Part shown: positions 1-5,848 of the stretch, in pieces | Position numbering within the stretch: position 1 is the stretch's first letter | Layout of the letters: every line of letters begins with the position of its first letter | Assembly (NCBI GenBank): GCA_903868205.1 | Contig: CAIPUJ010000038.1 | Location: 1-9,352 of the forward strand | DNA length: 9,352 bases | Direction of reading: 5' to 3' | DNA from: an uncultured bacterium | GTDB lineage: Bacteria > Patescibacteriota > Minisyncoccia > Phycocordibacterales > GWA1-40-21 | The notes under the pieces: generated by a model | Told to the model about the DNA's origin: nothing | The model's database searches: none | Seen by the model: only the letters and a program-made list of their open reading frames with translations | Position numbers and translations under genes: made by a program

Positions 1-1
1 A

Positions 2-415
2 GTTGAAATGAGGGCTAGTGGAGATATAACAAGTGAAGAGTTTGCTAAAAACAAAGCGACATATTTAGAAGAAAAACACCAAGTAGAAAAACTTATGAAT
101 GCCACTGGGCTTAGGGCTGATGACTGGTTAGATCAAGTAGAAAAACATTTAGAGTTTGCTCGTACTGCAAAAGAGGTGTTTGATAAAACAAAGTCTATTG
201 AAGTTAAAAAAGACATACTAATTACTTTAGGTTCGAACCTCACACTAAAAGATAAAGTATTCAATGTTCACTTAGAGAAACCACTATTGCTTATCAAAAA
301 AGCTTCTACCGAAGTAAAAGCTTTAATTGATCGGTTAGAACCTCTAAAAGATGGCTCTGCACCAAGGGATATGAAGGTTTTGTACCCTCAAATTCCTGAA
401 CTGCTCCGTGGGTAG
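2..415 (+). CDS. Serine site-specific recombinase, C-terminal part (5' end outside window)
   Basis: The reading frame is open to the left edge (Val-Glu before the first Met at position 8), so this is the tail of a longer protein. The visible part of about 137 residues is helical and charged, with DWLDQVEKHLEFARTAKEVF and the stretch LGSNLTLKDKVFNVHLEKPL. I recognise this as the C-terminal region that follows the zinc-ribbon and coiled-coil parts of the large serine recombinases common in Parcubacteria. The catalytic resolvase domain with its active serine is off the window, so activity cannot be judged. Enzymes of this kind integrate and excise mobile elements through a covalent phosphoserine intermediate. 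The last four codons (LLRG) and the TAG stop at 413-415 lie within the 3' end of the tRNA-Asn gene on the opposite strand, which suggests an element ending at the tRNA. Family assignment is from remembered sequence likeness and is fairly but not fully certain. Confidence 0.72.
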   Translation, partial: VEMRASGDITSEEFAKNKATYLEEKHQVEKLMNATGLRADDWLDQVEKHLEFARTAKEVFDKTKSIEVKKDILITLGSNLTLKDKVFNVHLEKPLLLIKKASTEVKALIDRLEPLKDGSAPRDMKVLYPQIPELLRG

Positions 416-475
416 GGATCGAACCTACGACCAATCGCTTAACAGGCGATCGCTCTACCGCTGAGCTACCACGGA
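404..475 (-). tRNA. tRNA-Asn (anticodon GTT)
   Basis: Read on the - strand this folds into a complete cloverleaf. The 7-bp acceptor stem is TCCGTGG/CCACGGA, linker TA, D stem GCTC/GAGC with a short 7-nt loop, anticodon stem ATCGC/GCGAT with loop CTGTTAA (anticodon GTT), a 5-nt variable region, and T stem GTAGG/CCTAC with loop TTCGATC. The discriminator base is G, usual for Asn. The CCA end is not encoded (the next bases are CAG), so it must be added by the CCA-adding enzyme. The 3' end overlaps the last 12 bases of the recombinase gene and faces the presumed mobile element. Confidence 0.96.
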
Positions 476-489
476 ATATTATTTTATTT

Positions 490-612
490 GAGGTAGCTCA
501 GCGGAACCGCTGGTCACAAATATTTCTCTACTGAGAAATTTCGCGACCCCGGCTCGACACCTGCGTGTCTGCGCCCTTGAAATGCTAAATGTGTTAGCCT
601 TTCAACTACCTC
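490..612 (+). ncRNA. Candidate structured RNA, 123 nt, cloverleaf-like with oversized arms
   Basis: Nearly every base can be placed in a stem. A 7-bp closing helix GAGGTAG (490-496) / CTACCTC (606-612) encloses four hairpins: 499-512 (CAGCGG/CCGCTG, loop AA), 513-547 (GTC/GAC outer pairs, then TTTCTC/GAGAAA, loop TACT), 551-575 (GACAC/GTGTC, loop CTGC), and 577-605 (TTGAAA/TTTCAA plus GCTAA/TTAGC, loop ATGTG). On the + strand there is a 2-nt linker after the 5' closing strand and none before the 3' one, which is the tRNA layout. However, no arm has the tRNA T-loop or a 7-nt anticodon loop, so it is not a working tRNA. It could be a regulatory or housekeeping small RNA, a decayed tRNA, or a DNA-level palindrome cluster such as a recombination site. 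No clear promoter was found, so the strand is a guess. Together with the tRNA and the rpmF promoter it accounts for most of the gene-free stretch 416-731. Confidence 0.4.
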
Positions 613-693
613 TAAATATATTCTTTTTTAAAGAACCTGAATATACTAACAAAAAAATATATAAAAGGAAAGGGTTTTGTTTTGAGTTAGATA

Positions 694-722
694 TTGATAT
701 TTTTCTTTAAATAGTGTATGCT
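694..722 (+). promoter_or_regulatory. rpmF promoter
   Basis: The -35 box TTGATA (694-699), a 17-base spacer and the -10 box TATGCT (717-722) form a good housekeeping-sigma promoter. Transcription would begin near 729-732, at or just before the ATG at 732, so the L32 mRNA should be leaderless or nearly so. The -10 box overlaps the upstream ATG at 714, which argues against that codon as the start. Confidence 0.6.
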
Positions 723-731
723 CTTAGAACT

Positions 732-956
732 ATGGTAAACAGAATGCGACATAATAGATCCCAGAGAGGGAGCACAAGATCTCATCATTTCTTAAAAAAT
801 GTTGCGATGACAAAGTGTCCTGATTGTGGATCTGCAGTAATGAGACATCAAGCTTGTTCAATCTGCGGTAAGTATAAAGGTAAAGTAATAATTAACCTTG
901 AAGCTAAAACAGTAAAGAAAACAAAAGCGAAGAAGTCCGAGAAAAAAGCCGAGTAA
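732..956 (+). CDS. rpmF: Large-subunit ribosomal protein L32
   Basis: This is a small basic protein of the 50S subunit. From Met at 732 it has 74 residues. The N-terminal stretch MVNRMRHNRS with SHHFLKN fits the L32 signature (RSHHxLK), followed by a zinc ribbon with Cys29, Cys32, Cys42 and Cys45 (CPDC and CSIC), then GKYKGK. The C-terminal tail is lysine-rich (KKTKAKKSEKKAE) and longer than in many bacteria. I chose 732 over an in-frame ATG at 714 because family members of this lineage begin with a MVxRMRH-like sequence and because 714 lies within the promoter. No Shine-Dalgarno sequence precedes it, in keeping with a leaderless mRNA. A hairpin terminator overlaps the stop codon, so the gene is probably transcribed alone. 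Position just before nusB-rnc-smc is usual for Parcubacteria. Confidence 0.93.
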   Translation: MVNRMRHNRSQRGSTRSHHFLKNVAMTKCPDCGSAVMRHQACSICGKYKGKVIINLEAKTVKKTKAKKSEKKAE

Positions 957-986
957 TTAACACTCGGTCTTTTCTTTTCTTTTTAT
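949..986 (+). terminator. Intrinsic terminator of rpmF
   Basis: The stem CCGAGT (949-954) / ACTCGG (962-967), with loop AATTAAC, is followed by a pyrimidine run of mostly T (968-986). The stem includes the end of rpmF and its TAA stop, so the terminator is packed onto the gene end. Confidence 0.75.
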
Positions 987-989
987 ATC

Positions 990-998
990 TGGTAAACT
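990..998 (+). promoter_or_regulatory. nusB extended -10 promoter
   Basis: TGGTAAACT is an extended -10 element (TG-n-TAAACT). No good -35 box is seen because the upstream sequence is the T-run of the rpmF terminator. A start near 1005 would leave a leader of about 14 nt before the nusB ATG, without a Shine-Dalgarno sequence. Confidence 0.4.
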
Positions 999-1018
999 AT
1001 TCTTAGTAAATAAAGAAT

Positions 1019-1915
1019 ATGTCAAACAGACACCTTGCAAGATCAATAGTTCTTCAAACCACATTCGAGTGGGATTTTAGAAATCTTTCACGAGAAGATA
1101 CTTTATTATCTTTGGAAAAAAATAGTAAAGAATTTGGTGATGGAAAAGGTGAGGATTCCTTTATGGAAACTTTACTTAAAGGGATTATTGATAAGAGGGT
1201 TGATCTAGATAATGTTATTGTAAAAGCCGCTCCAGATTGGCCTATTGAAAAGATATCTATTATAGACAGAAACATTTTACGTATTGGGCTTTATGAGCTT
1301 CTATTTTCTGATAGAAAAGAAGTGCCTGCTAAGGTTGCTATAAATGAAGCTATTGAACTTGCTAAAACATACGGTGGAGAAAAAAGCGGAGGATTCATAA
1401 ATGGAGTTCTCGGTACTATTTACAAAGAGCTTGGAGAACCAGGTAAAGACGAACAAACAAAAAAAAAGACAATTAAGGAAATCTCCTTTGATCAGATGCC
1501 GATAAGAAGACTTGTTGGTGCTGTTATCTATGCAAAAAAAGAAGATGAAATATATTTTGCTTTTGTGCACGATGTATTTGGTAGATGGACTCTTTCAAAA
1601 GGGAAGCTCGAAAAAGATGAAGATATGAGAATGGGTTTGATGAGAGAAATAAAAGATGAAATCGGCATAGAAATTGAAGTTGAGGATGAGCTTTTAAGTA
1701 ACGAATATATCGCAAATCATCCAGAAGATGGAAAGATTCGTAAACAAGTTACATATTTTCTTGCGAAGTCAGAAATGGACGATTTAAATCTCGGTGAAAG
1801 CGGCGGATTAGATGATGCAAAATGGTTTAAACTCCAAGATATTCAAACACTTAATTTCTATGATGATATCTTGCCAATAATCACAAAAGCGATTACTATA
1901 ATTGGAAGCAGATAG
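1019..1915 (+). CDS. nusB: NusB antitermination factor fused to a C-terminal Nudix hydrolase domain
   Basis: Two domains lie in one 298-residue frame. Residues 1-140 are NusB: SNRHLARSIVLQTTFEWDF at the start, IIDRNILRIGLYELLF and VAINEAIELAKTYGGEKSGGFINGVL, all typical of the all-helical RNA-binding fold that works with NusE (S10) in antitermination and rRNA transcription. A charged linker of about 18 residues follows (GKDEQTKKKTIKE). Residues 160-298 are a Nudix domain: RRLVGAVIY opens the fold and the Nudix box runs from Gly195 to Ile217 (G-x5-E-x7-RE-I-K-D-E-I-G-I). It is canonical except for Asp213 in place of the first Glu of the EE pair. Nudix enzymes split nucleoside diphosphates linked to another group; the substrate here is unknown. 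No frameshift is visible, so the fusion looks genuine. A 147-bp repeat element begins one base after the stop and leads to rnc. Confidence 0.92.
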   Translation: MSNRHLARSIVLQTTFEWDFRNLSREDTLLSLEKNSKEFGDGKGEDSFMETLLKGIIDKRVDLDNVIVKAAPDWPIEKISIIDRNILRIGLYELLFSDRKEVPAKVAINEAIELAKTYGGEKSGGFINGVLGTIYKELGEPGKDEQTKKKTIKEISFDQMPIRRLVGAVIYAKKEDEIYFAFVHDVFGRWTLSKGKLEKDEDMRMGLMREIKDEIGIEIEVEDELLSNEYIANHPEDGKIRKQVTYFLAKSEMDDLNLGESGGLDDAKWFKLQDIQTLNFYDDILPIITKAITIIGSR

Positions 1916-1916
1916 A

Positions 1917-2063
1917 TTCATCCGTTAAAGTTTTTGCCAATGTTTCTTTAAAATTGGTTTTTATGAAAACGAGCTGTATTTATTGGATTATTAAGATAGT
2001 ATTGTATTAATATTTAAAAAACCGAAACAAACAATTTTATTGGCAAAAATTTTCTTGGATAAA
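1917..2063 (+). repeat. Stop-to-start repeat element, copy 1 (nusB/rnc)
   Basis: This is a 147-bp element filling the nusB-rnc gap, starting one base after the nusB stop and ending two bases before the rnc ATG. Its left end TTCATCC...TTTTTGCCAAT and right end ATTGGCAAAAA...GGATAAA are inverted repeats of about 25 bases with five mismatches or so. The left arm also holds a local hairpin CCAAT...ATTGG. The ends match copies 2 and 3 closely, including a right-arm block CGAAACAAACAATTTTATTGG, while the middle of about 70 bp is unrelated to theirs. In the RNA the ends could pair over a long loop. It may be a miniature mobile element or a terminator/promoter/leader cassette. Confidence 0.85.
1983..2010 (+). 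promoter_or_regulatory. Putative rnc promoter inside repeat copy 1
   Basis: TTGGAT (1983-1988), a 16-base spacer and TATTAA (2005-2010) lie in the variable centre of the element. A start near 2017 would give rnc a leader of about 50 nt made almost wholly of the conserved right arm. Confidence 0.35.
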
Positions 2064-2065
2064 CA

Positions 2066-2761
2066 ATGAAACCCGATTTTACAAAATTTGAAGAGATACT
2101 AGGGATTACTTTTAAGAATAAAGCCCTTTTAACTCAGGCCTTTACCCATAGGTCTTATTTGAATGAACATAGAGATATAGAAATGGGACACAATGAGAGA
2201 TTAGAATTCCTAGGTGATGCTGTTATTGAACTTATCGTCACAGAATATCTTTATGCTAAATATCCAGACAAAACAGAAGGTGAACTTACTTCATATAGAT
2301 CTGCTCTTGTAAAAGCAGAGACTCTTTCAGAAGCTGCATCAAAGATTGGAATGAATGATTTCCTTTTACTTTCAAAAGGTGAAGCAAAAGATTTGGGTAG
2401 AGCAAGACAAATAATCCTTGCAAACACTATCGAAGCTCTTATAGGCTCAATCTTTTTGGATCAAGGATATGATATTGCAAAATACTTTATTTCTAAAAAT
2501 ATTTTCTTTTTGATAGATAAAATTATTGAAGATCAAATGTGGCTTGATGCAAAAAGCAAATTTCAAGAGAGGGCACAAGATAAAGAAGGAGAAACTCCAC
2601 TTTATAAGACAGTAAAAGAAGAAGGTCCAGACCACGACAAGAAATTTACTGTTGGTGTATTTATTCATAATGAAAAAGTAGCAGAAGGTGAAGGTAAATC
2701 TAAACAAGAAGCCGAACAAGAAGCTGCTAAACATGCATTAAAGGAAAAAGGTTGGGCTTAG
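2066..2761 (+). CDS. rnc: Ribonuclease III
   Basis: This 231-residue protein has the normal length for bacterial RNase III, which cuts double-stranded RNA in rRNA precursors and mRNAs. The catalytic domain (1 to about 155) carries the signature NERLEFLGD at 43-51, with metal-binding Glu47 and Asp51. The second metal-site segment is ILANTIEALIGSIFLDQG, in which Glu123 is kept but the residue matching E. coli Asp114 is Asn120. The double-stranded RNA-binding domain covers about 162-229 (SKFQERAQ... TPLYK... FTVGVFIHNEKVAEGEGKSK... AEQEAAKHAL). The start follows the repeat element by two bases and no Shine-Dalgarno sequence is present. The gene is bracketed by two copies of the element, which as RNA could form imperfect long hairpins on both sides; whether RNase III cuts them is an open idea. 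Family assignment is very safe. Confidence 0.97.
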   Translation: MKPDFTKFEEILGITFKNKALLTQAFTHRSYLNEHRDIEMGHNERLEFLGDAVIELIVTEYLYAKYPDKTEGELTSYRSALVKAETLSEAASKIGMNDFLLLSKGEAKDLGRARQIILANTIEALIGSIFLDQGYDIAKYFISKNIFFLIDKIIEDQMWLDAKSKFQERAQDKEGETPLYKTVKEEGPDHDKKFTVGVFIHNEKVAEGEGKSKQEAEQEAAKHALKEKGWA

Positions 2762-2904
2762 TTCACCCGTTAAAGTTTTTGCCAATGTTTCTCTAAAATT
2801 GGTGTATATTTTGTGCTAAACTTCTCATTATTAATGTGATATTATAGTTAGTATATATGAAGTCGAAACAAACAATTTTATTGGCAAAAATTTTCTTGGG
2901 TAAA
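2762..2904 (+). repeat. Stop-to-start repeat element, copy 2 (rnc/unknown gene-smc)
   Basis: This 143-bp copy begins at the base after the rnc stop and ends 10 bases before the next ATG. The left arm (2762-2801) differs from copy 1 at only a few bases. The right arm (from about 2863) has the same GAAACAAACAATTTTATTGG, ATTGGCAAAAA and TTTTCTTGGGTAAA blocks. The end pair is CACCC/GGGTA here but CATCC/GGATA in copy 1, so the pairing is kept. The middle (about 2803-2862) is unrelated to the other copies. Confidence 0.87.
2837..2845 (+). promoter_or_regulatory. Putative promoter inside repeat copy 2
   Basis: TGATATTAT is an extended -10 element in the variable middle. A second candidate, TGCTAAACT at 2814-2822 (TG at 2814-2815), lies just upstream. 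Either would drive the unknown gene and smc with a leader containing the conserved right arm. No convincing -35 box accompanies them. Confidence 0.35.
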
Positions 2905-2914
2905 TAATACTCAT

Positions 2915-3379
2915 ATGAAAGAGCAACCAGAATTAGTTAGAGATGGACATGATGGTGTGAGATCAGAAGAGGAACATCTTTCTGCTTTGGAAAAAGAGAT
3001 TGCTTTAGAAAAGTTAAAAAAAGTATTTCCTAATAATCAAGAAAATAAGTCTGATGGGGTGTTATTGGATTTAAATGAAAAAGGTGAGCCTATTCTATCC
3101 ACCGAACAACAGGAGGAATTAAATTTTGTACAAGTAAATACTTTTAAATTTTATAAATCTTTATCTGAGGGTTTAATTAAAGATAAAGATTATGAAGAAA
3201 GAGAAAAAATAATATATAAATTTGGTGTTGATTTGGAGCTGGATGGAATAAACCCTTCAGAATATCTTTTGTGGCATATGATAACTAGTAGTGGATCGCA
3301 TGAAAGACAGAATCTTCGTTTTGATTTGTCTGACAAAAGAATTTGGAATTTTATTAAAAGCTTATATGGTGTAAAATAA
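2915..3379 (+). CDS. Conserved-looking protein of unknown function upstream of smc
   Basis: I do not recognise this 154-residue protein. It is soluble, with no signal peptide or membrane segment. The N-terminal third is charged and rich in Glu and Lys (EEEHLSALEKEIALEKLKKVF), probably helical. The middle has LNEKGEPILSTEQQEELNFVQVNTFKFYKSL, and the C-terminus is more compact, with GINPSEYLLWHMITSSGSHERQNLRFDLSDKRIWNFIKSL. There is no cysteine and no evident catalytic motif. The stop is six bases before the smc start, so the two genes are almost surely co-transcribed. A role with SMC, such as loader or kleisin-like partner, is possible from position only; no ScpA or ScpB motif is seen. Another possibility is an unrelated small lineage-specific protein. 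The coding nature is supported by the full-length open frame, tight spacing and start placement just after the element. Confidence 0.8.
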   Translation: MKEQPELVRDGHDGVRSEEEHLSALEKEIALEKLKKVFPNNQENKSDGVLLDLNEKGEPILSTEQQEELNFVQVNTFKFYKSLSEGLIKDKDYEEREKIIYKFGVDLELDGINPSEYLLWHMITSSGSHERQNLRFDLSDKRIWNFIKSLYGVK

Positions 3380-3385
3380 GTCTGT

Positions 3386-5677
3386 ATGTATTTAAAAAGT
3401 ATTGAAATTGCTGGTTTTAAATCGTTTGCTAGAAAAAGTGTATTAGATTTCAATACACCTATTTCTGCTGTCGTCGGTCCAAACGGTTCTGGTAAATCAA
3501 ATGCCGCAGAAGCATTTCGTTTTGTGCTCGGTGAACAATCTATAAAATCTCTTCGCGGTAAAAGAGCAGAAGATTTAATTTTTAATGGAGGTAAGGATGC
3601 TGCTCGTGCAAACAGAGCTTCTGTAAAACTTGTTTTTAATAATGTCCAAAGAGTACTTAATATTGATTTTGATGAAGTTTCTTTGGAGCGTGTAGTTCAC
3701 AGAGATTCTTCTAGCGAATATTTTATAAATGGAAGTCTTGTTAGACTTAAAGATATTATAGAGCTTCTTGCTGGGGCCCATATTGGTGCTTCAGGGCACC
3801 ACATTATTTCTCAGGGTGAGGCTGATAAGGTACTCAATGCAAATACTAGAGAGAGAAGAGAAATGATAGAGGATGCTCTAGGCTTAAAAATATATCAATA
3901 CAAAAAAGAAGAGAGTATAAGAAAGCTTGATAAGACAGAAGAAAATATTAAACAAGTTGAATCCCTAAGAAGAGAGATTGCTCCACATATTCGTTTCCTT
4001 AAGAAACAAGTAGAAAAAATAGAAAAGGCAGTAGAAATGAAAACTGATCTCACCAAGATGTATCATGAGTACTTTTGTCGTGAGGAATCATATTTAAATA
4101 ATGAAAGAAAAAGTGTTACATCAGAAAAAGAACCCCTTTTAAAGAAGAGAGAGGAATTAGAAAAAGAGCTAGCTGAAGCAAAAGAAACCTTAGCTAAATC
4201 AAATACGAGAGATCACAAAAGCGAGAAGGTAATGGAAGTTGAAGGGAAGCTCAAAGAAACTCGTATTACCAAAGATTCTCTCATGAGAAATGTTGGAAGA
4301 ATAGAGGGAGAAATCTCTTCTCTTATTCGTCTTCTAAAAAAACAGAAAGATGCAAACAGCGCGATGACAAATAAGACAGTTTTACTTTCTCAAGTAGAAA
4401 ACATCACAAAAGAAATAGATTTAGAAATTGATGGAGCTTTTGAAACATCCGATATATCAAAAGTAAAAGAAATTTTTAGAAATATAAAGAAGCTTCTCAA
4501 AGATTTTATAGAAAAAAATAAAGAAAGTGAAAATAAACAAGCGGAAGAAGAAATTGAAAATGATATTAAGGGATTAGAATCTGAAAAGAGCGGATATGAA
4601 TTAAAAATAAAAGATGCAGAAAAGCTTGAAACTGAGCTTGAAGAGCAATATGTATTTTTGAAGAGTGAAATAGAAAAGGAAAGAGATTCAAATAGAGATG
4701 CAGAAAAGGCATTGTTTAGAATCGTTGCAGAACAGAATGATATTCGTGGACATTTAAGCAATCTTGAAAGTAGAGAAAGTATATTAAGGAAAAATGAGGA
4801 AGATTTAAAGAGGGAATTACAAGAGGGTTCAATTCTTGTTGGTATTCAGGCTTTGAGATATAAAGATTTTTGGCCTACAAGCGAAAGTGGTGTGGCGGTT
4901 TCTTTAGAGGAAATTATAAATGAGCCGAGACAAGTTCAGGAAGATAGACGCAGAGCATTAGAGAAAATTAAAATTCGTCTTGAAGACGCAGGGGTAGCCG
5001 GTGGAGATGAAATAATGAAAGAGTTTAAAGAAACTTCTGAGAGAGATGTATTTTTGGCGAAAGAGCTTGAGGACTTATTTAAATCTTCAGAATCTCTCAA
5101 AATTCTTATAAAAGAACTTGATGAAAAACTTACAAATGAATTTAGGCTTGGTGTTACGAAAATAAATATTCAATTCCAAGAATTCTTTACTGCAATGTTC
5201 GGTGGAGGTTCCGCAAAACTTTCTTTGGTAAAAGAAAAGAAGAGGAAAAGGTCTGATACAGATTTGACTATCCCTGGTGAAGGGGAAGCCCACGATCTTA
5301 CCGAAGAAGAGGAAGAACAAGAAGAAGGTCTTGATATAGAAGTGAATTTGCCGAAGAAGAAAATAAAAGGTTTGATGATGCTCTCAGGTGGAGAAAGAGC
5401 GCTTACTTCTATTGCTCTTCTCTTTGCAATCTCTCAGGTAAACCCACCACCTTTTATTATTTTAGATGAAACAGATGCTGCCCTAGATGAAGCAAATTCC
5501 AGAAAATATGGCGATATGATAGCTAACCTTTCAAAATATTCTCAGCTTATTCTTATTACTCACAATAGAGAAACAATGTCTCGTGCAGGGGTCATATACG
5601 GAGTCACAATGGGCTCAGACGGTATCTCAAGGCTTCTATCGATACAATTTGAGGAAGCAGTGCAGGTAGCCAAATAG
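3386..5677 (+). CDS. smc: Chromosome segregation protein SMC, short form without a recognisable hinge
   Basis: This is an ATPase that organises and segregates the chromosome. The N-terminal head starts MYLKSIEIAGFKSFARKS and has the Walker A motif GPNGSGKSN (about residues 31-39) and the Q-rich segment HHIISQGEADKVLN. The C-terminal head has FFTAMFGGG, the signature LSGGERALTS, Walker B FIILDETDAALDEAN and the switch histidine in LILITHN. Between lie about 430 residues of charged, coiled-coil-type sequence. At 763 aa it is some 400 residues shorter than usual bacterial SMC (about 1,150-1,200). I find no glycine-rich hinge domain and no CxxC zinc hook, so it is not Rad50. The likely apex is a segment around 330-385. 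Between FGGG and LSGG is an inserted basic-then-acidic stretch (KEKKRKRS, then TEEEEEQEEG). It follows the unknown gene by six bases. A terminator-like hairpin lies downstream. Confidence 0.93.
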   Translation: MYLKSIEIAGFKSFARKSVLDFNTPISAVVGPNGSGKSNAAEAFRFVLGEQSIKSLRGKRAEDLIFNGGKDAARANRASVKLVFNNVQRVLNIDFDEVSLERVVHRDSSSEYFINGSLVRLKDIIELLAGAHIGASGHHIISQGEADKVLNANTRERREMIEDALGLKIYQYKKEESIRKLDKTEENIKQVESLRREIAPHIRFLKKQVEKIEKAVEMKTDLTKMYHEYFCREESYLNNERKSVTSEKEPLLKKREELEKELAEAKETLAKSNTRDHKSEKVMEVEGKLKETRITKDSLMRNVGRIEGEISSLIRLLKKQKDANSAMTNKTVLLSQVENITKEIDLEIDGAFETSDISKVKEIFRNIKKLLKDFIEKNKESENKQAEEEIENDIKGLESEKSGYELKIKDAEKLETELEEQYVFLKSEIEKERDSNRDAEKALFRIVAEQNDIRGHLSNLESRESILRKNEEDLKRELQEGSILVGIQALRYKDFWPTSESGVAVSLEEIINEPRQVQEDRRRALEKIKIRLEDAGVAGGDEIMKEFKETSERDVFLAKELEDLFKSSESLKILIKELDEKLTNEFRLGVTKINIQFQEFFTAMFGGGSAKLSLVKEKKRKRSDTDLTIPGEGEAHDLTEEEEEQEEGLDIEVNLPKKKIKGLMMLSGGERALTSIALLFAISQVNPPPFIILDETDAALDEANSRKYGDMIANLSKYSQLILITHNRETMSRAGVIYGVTMGSDGISRLLSIQFEEAVQVAK

Positions 5678-5680
5678 AGG

Positions 5681-5787
5681 CTCGCTCGGGTACTCAATTT
5701 TGGGACCCGCATAATTTTTTGCTAAAAATTTGCTCAAGACTCAGGCCGTCGCCTTCCGTAGTTCCCAAAATTGAATACCCTCGCTCG
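5681..5787. mobile_element. Miniature inverted-repeat element with 8-bp direct flanks
   Basis: A 91-bp core (5689-5779) has 17-base terminal inverted repeats with one mismatch: left GGTACTCAATTTTGGGA and right (complement) GGTATTCAATTTTGGGA. The core is flanked on both sides by the direct repeat CTCGCTCG (5681-5688 and 5780-5787), as expected of a target duplication made by a transposase that leaves 8 bp. The core has no coding capacity. Inside are further small hairpins (AGGC/GCCT at 5743-5754 and an A/T-rich palindrome at 5713-5730). It is richer in G and C than the genes around it. The flanks are low-complexity, so chance remains possible, and the left half may serve as the smc terminator. 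Confidence 0.55.
5687..5720 (+). terminator. Possible smc terminator within the inverted-repeat element
   Basis: The stem CGGGT (5687-5691) / ACCCG (5705-5709) is followed by CATAA and six T (5715-5720). The stem is short and the T-run is a few bases late, so it is a moderate candidate. An alternative fold pairs the two ends of the element instead. Confidence 0.4.
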
Positions 5788-5813
5788 CTTACGGGCAGAG
5801 CAGAAAAAATCAC

Positions 5814-5848
5814 AAACAAAAACACCGAAGCTCACCATGGTGAGCTTC
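5814..5848 (-). terminator. Terminator of the exonuclease gene
   Basis: Bases 5827-5848 are a perfect 22-bp palindrome (GAAGCTCACC and its complement). On the - strand it is followed by GGTG and then TTTTTGTTT (5822-5814). It begins on the last base of the exonuclease stop codon. On the + strand no T-run follows, so it works best for the - strand gene. Confidence 0.6.

Noticed and set aside
490..612. A second tRNA gene (with long variable arm or intron)
   Set aside because: The layout is tRNA-like, but on neither strand is there a T-loop of the TTCRANY type or a 5-bp stem with a 7-nt anticodon loop.
714..731. Longer L32 starting at 714
   Set aside because: The codon overlaps the predicted promoter and would lie upstream of the transcription start; family members begin like the Met at 732.
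3386..5677. Rad50 or another zinc-hook ATPase instead of SMC
   Set aside because: No CxxC hook is present, and the head sequences (FFTAMFGGG, LSGGERALTS, DETDAALDEAN) are SMC-type.
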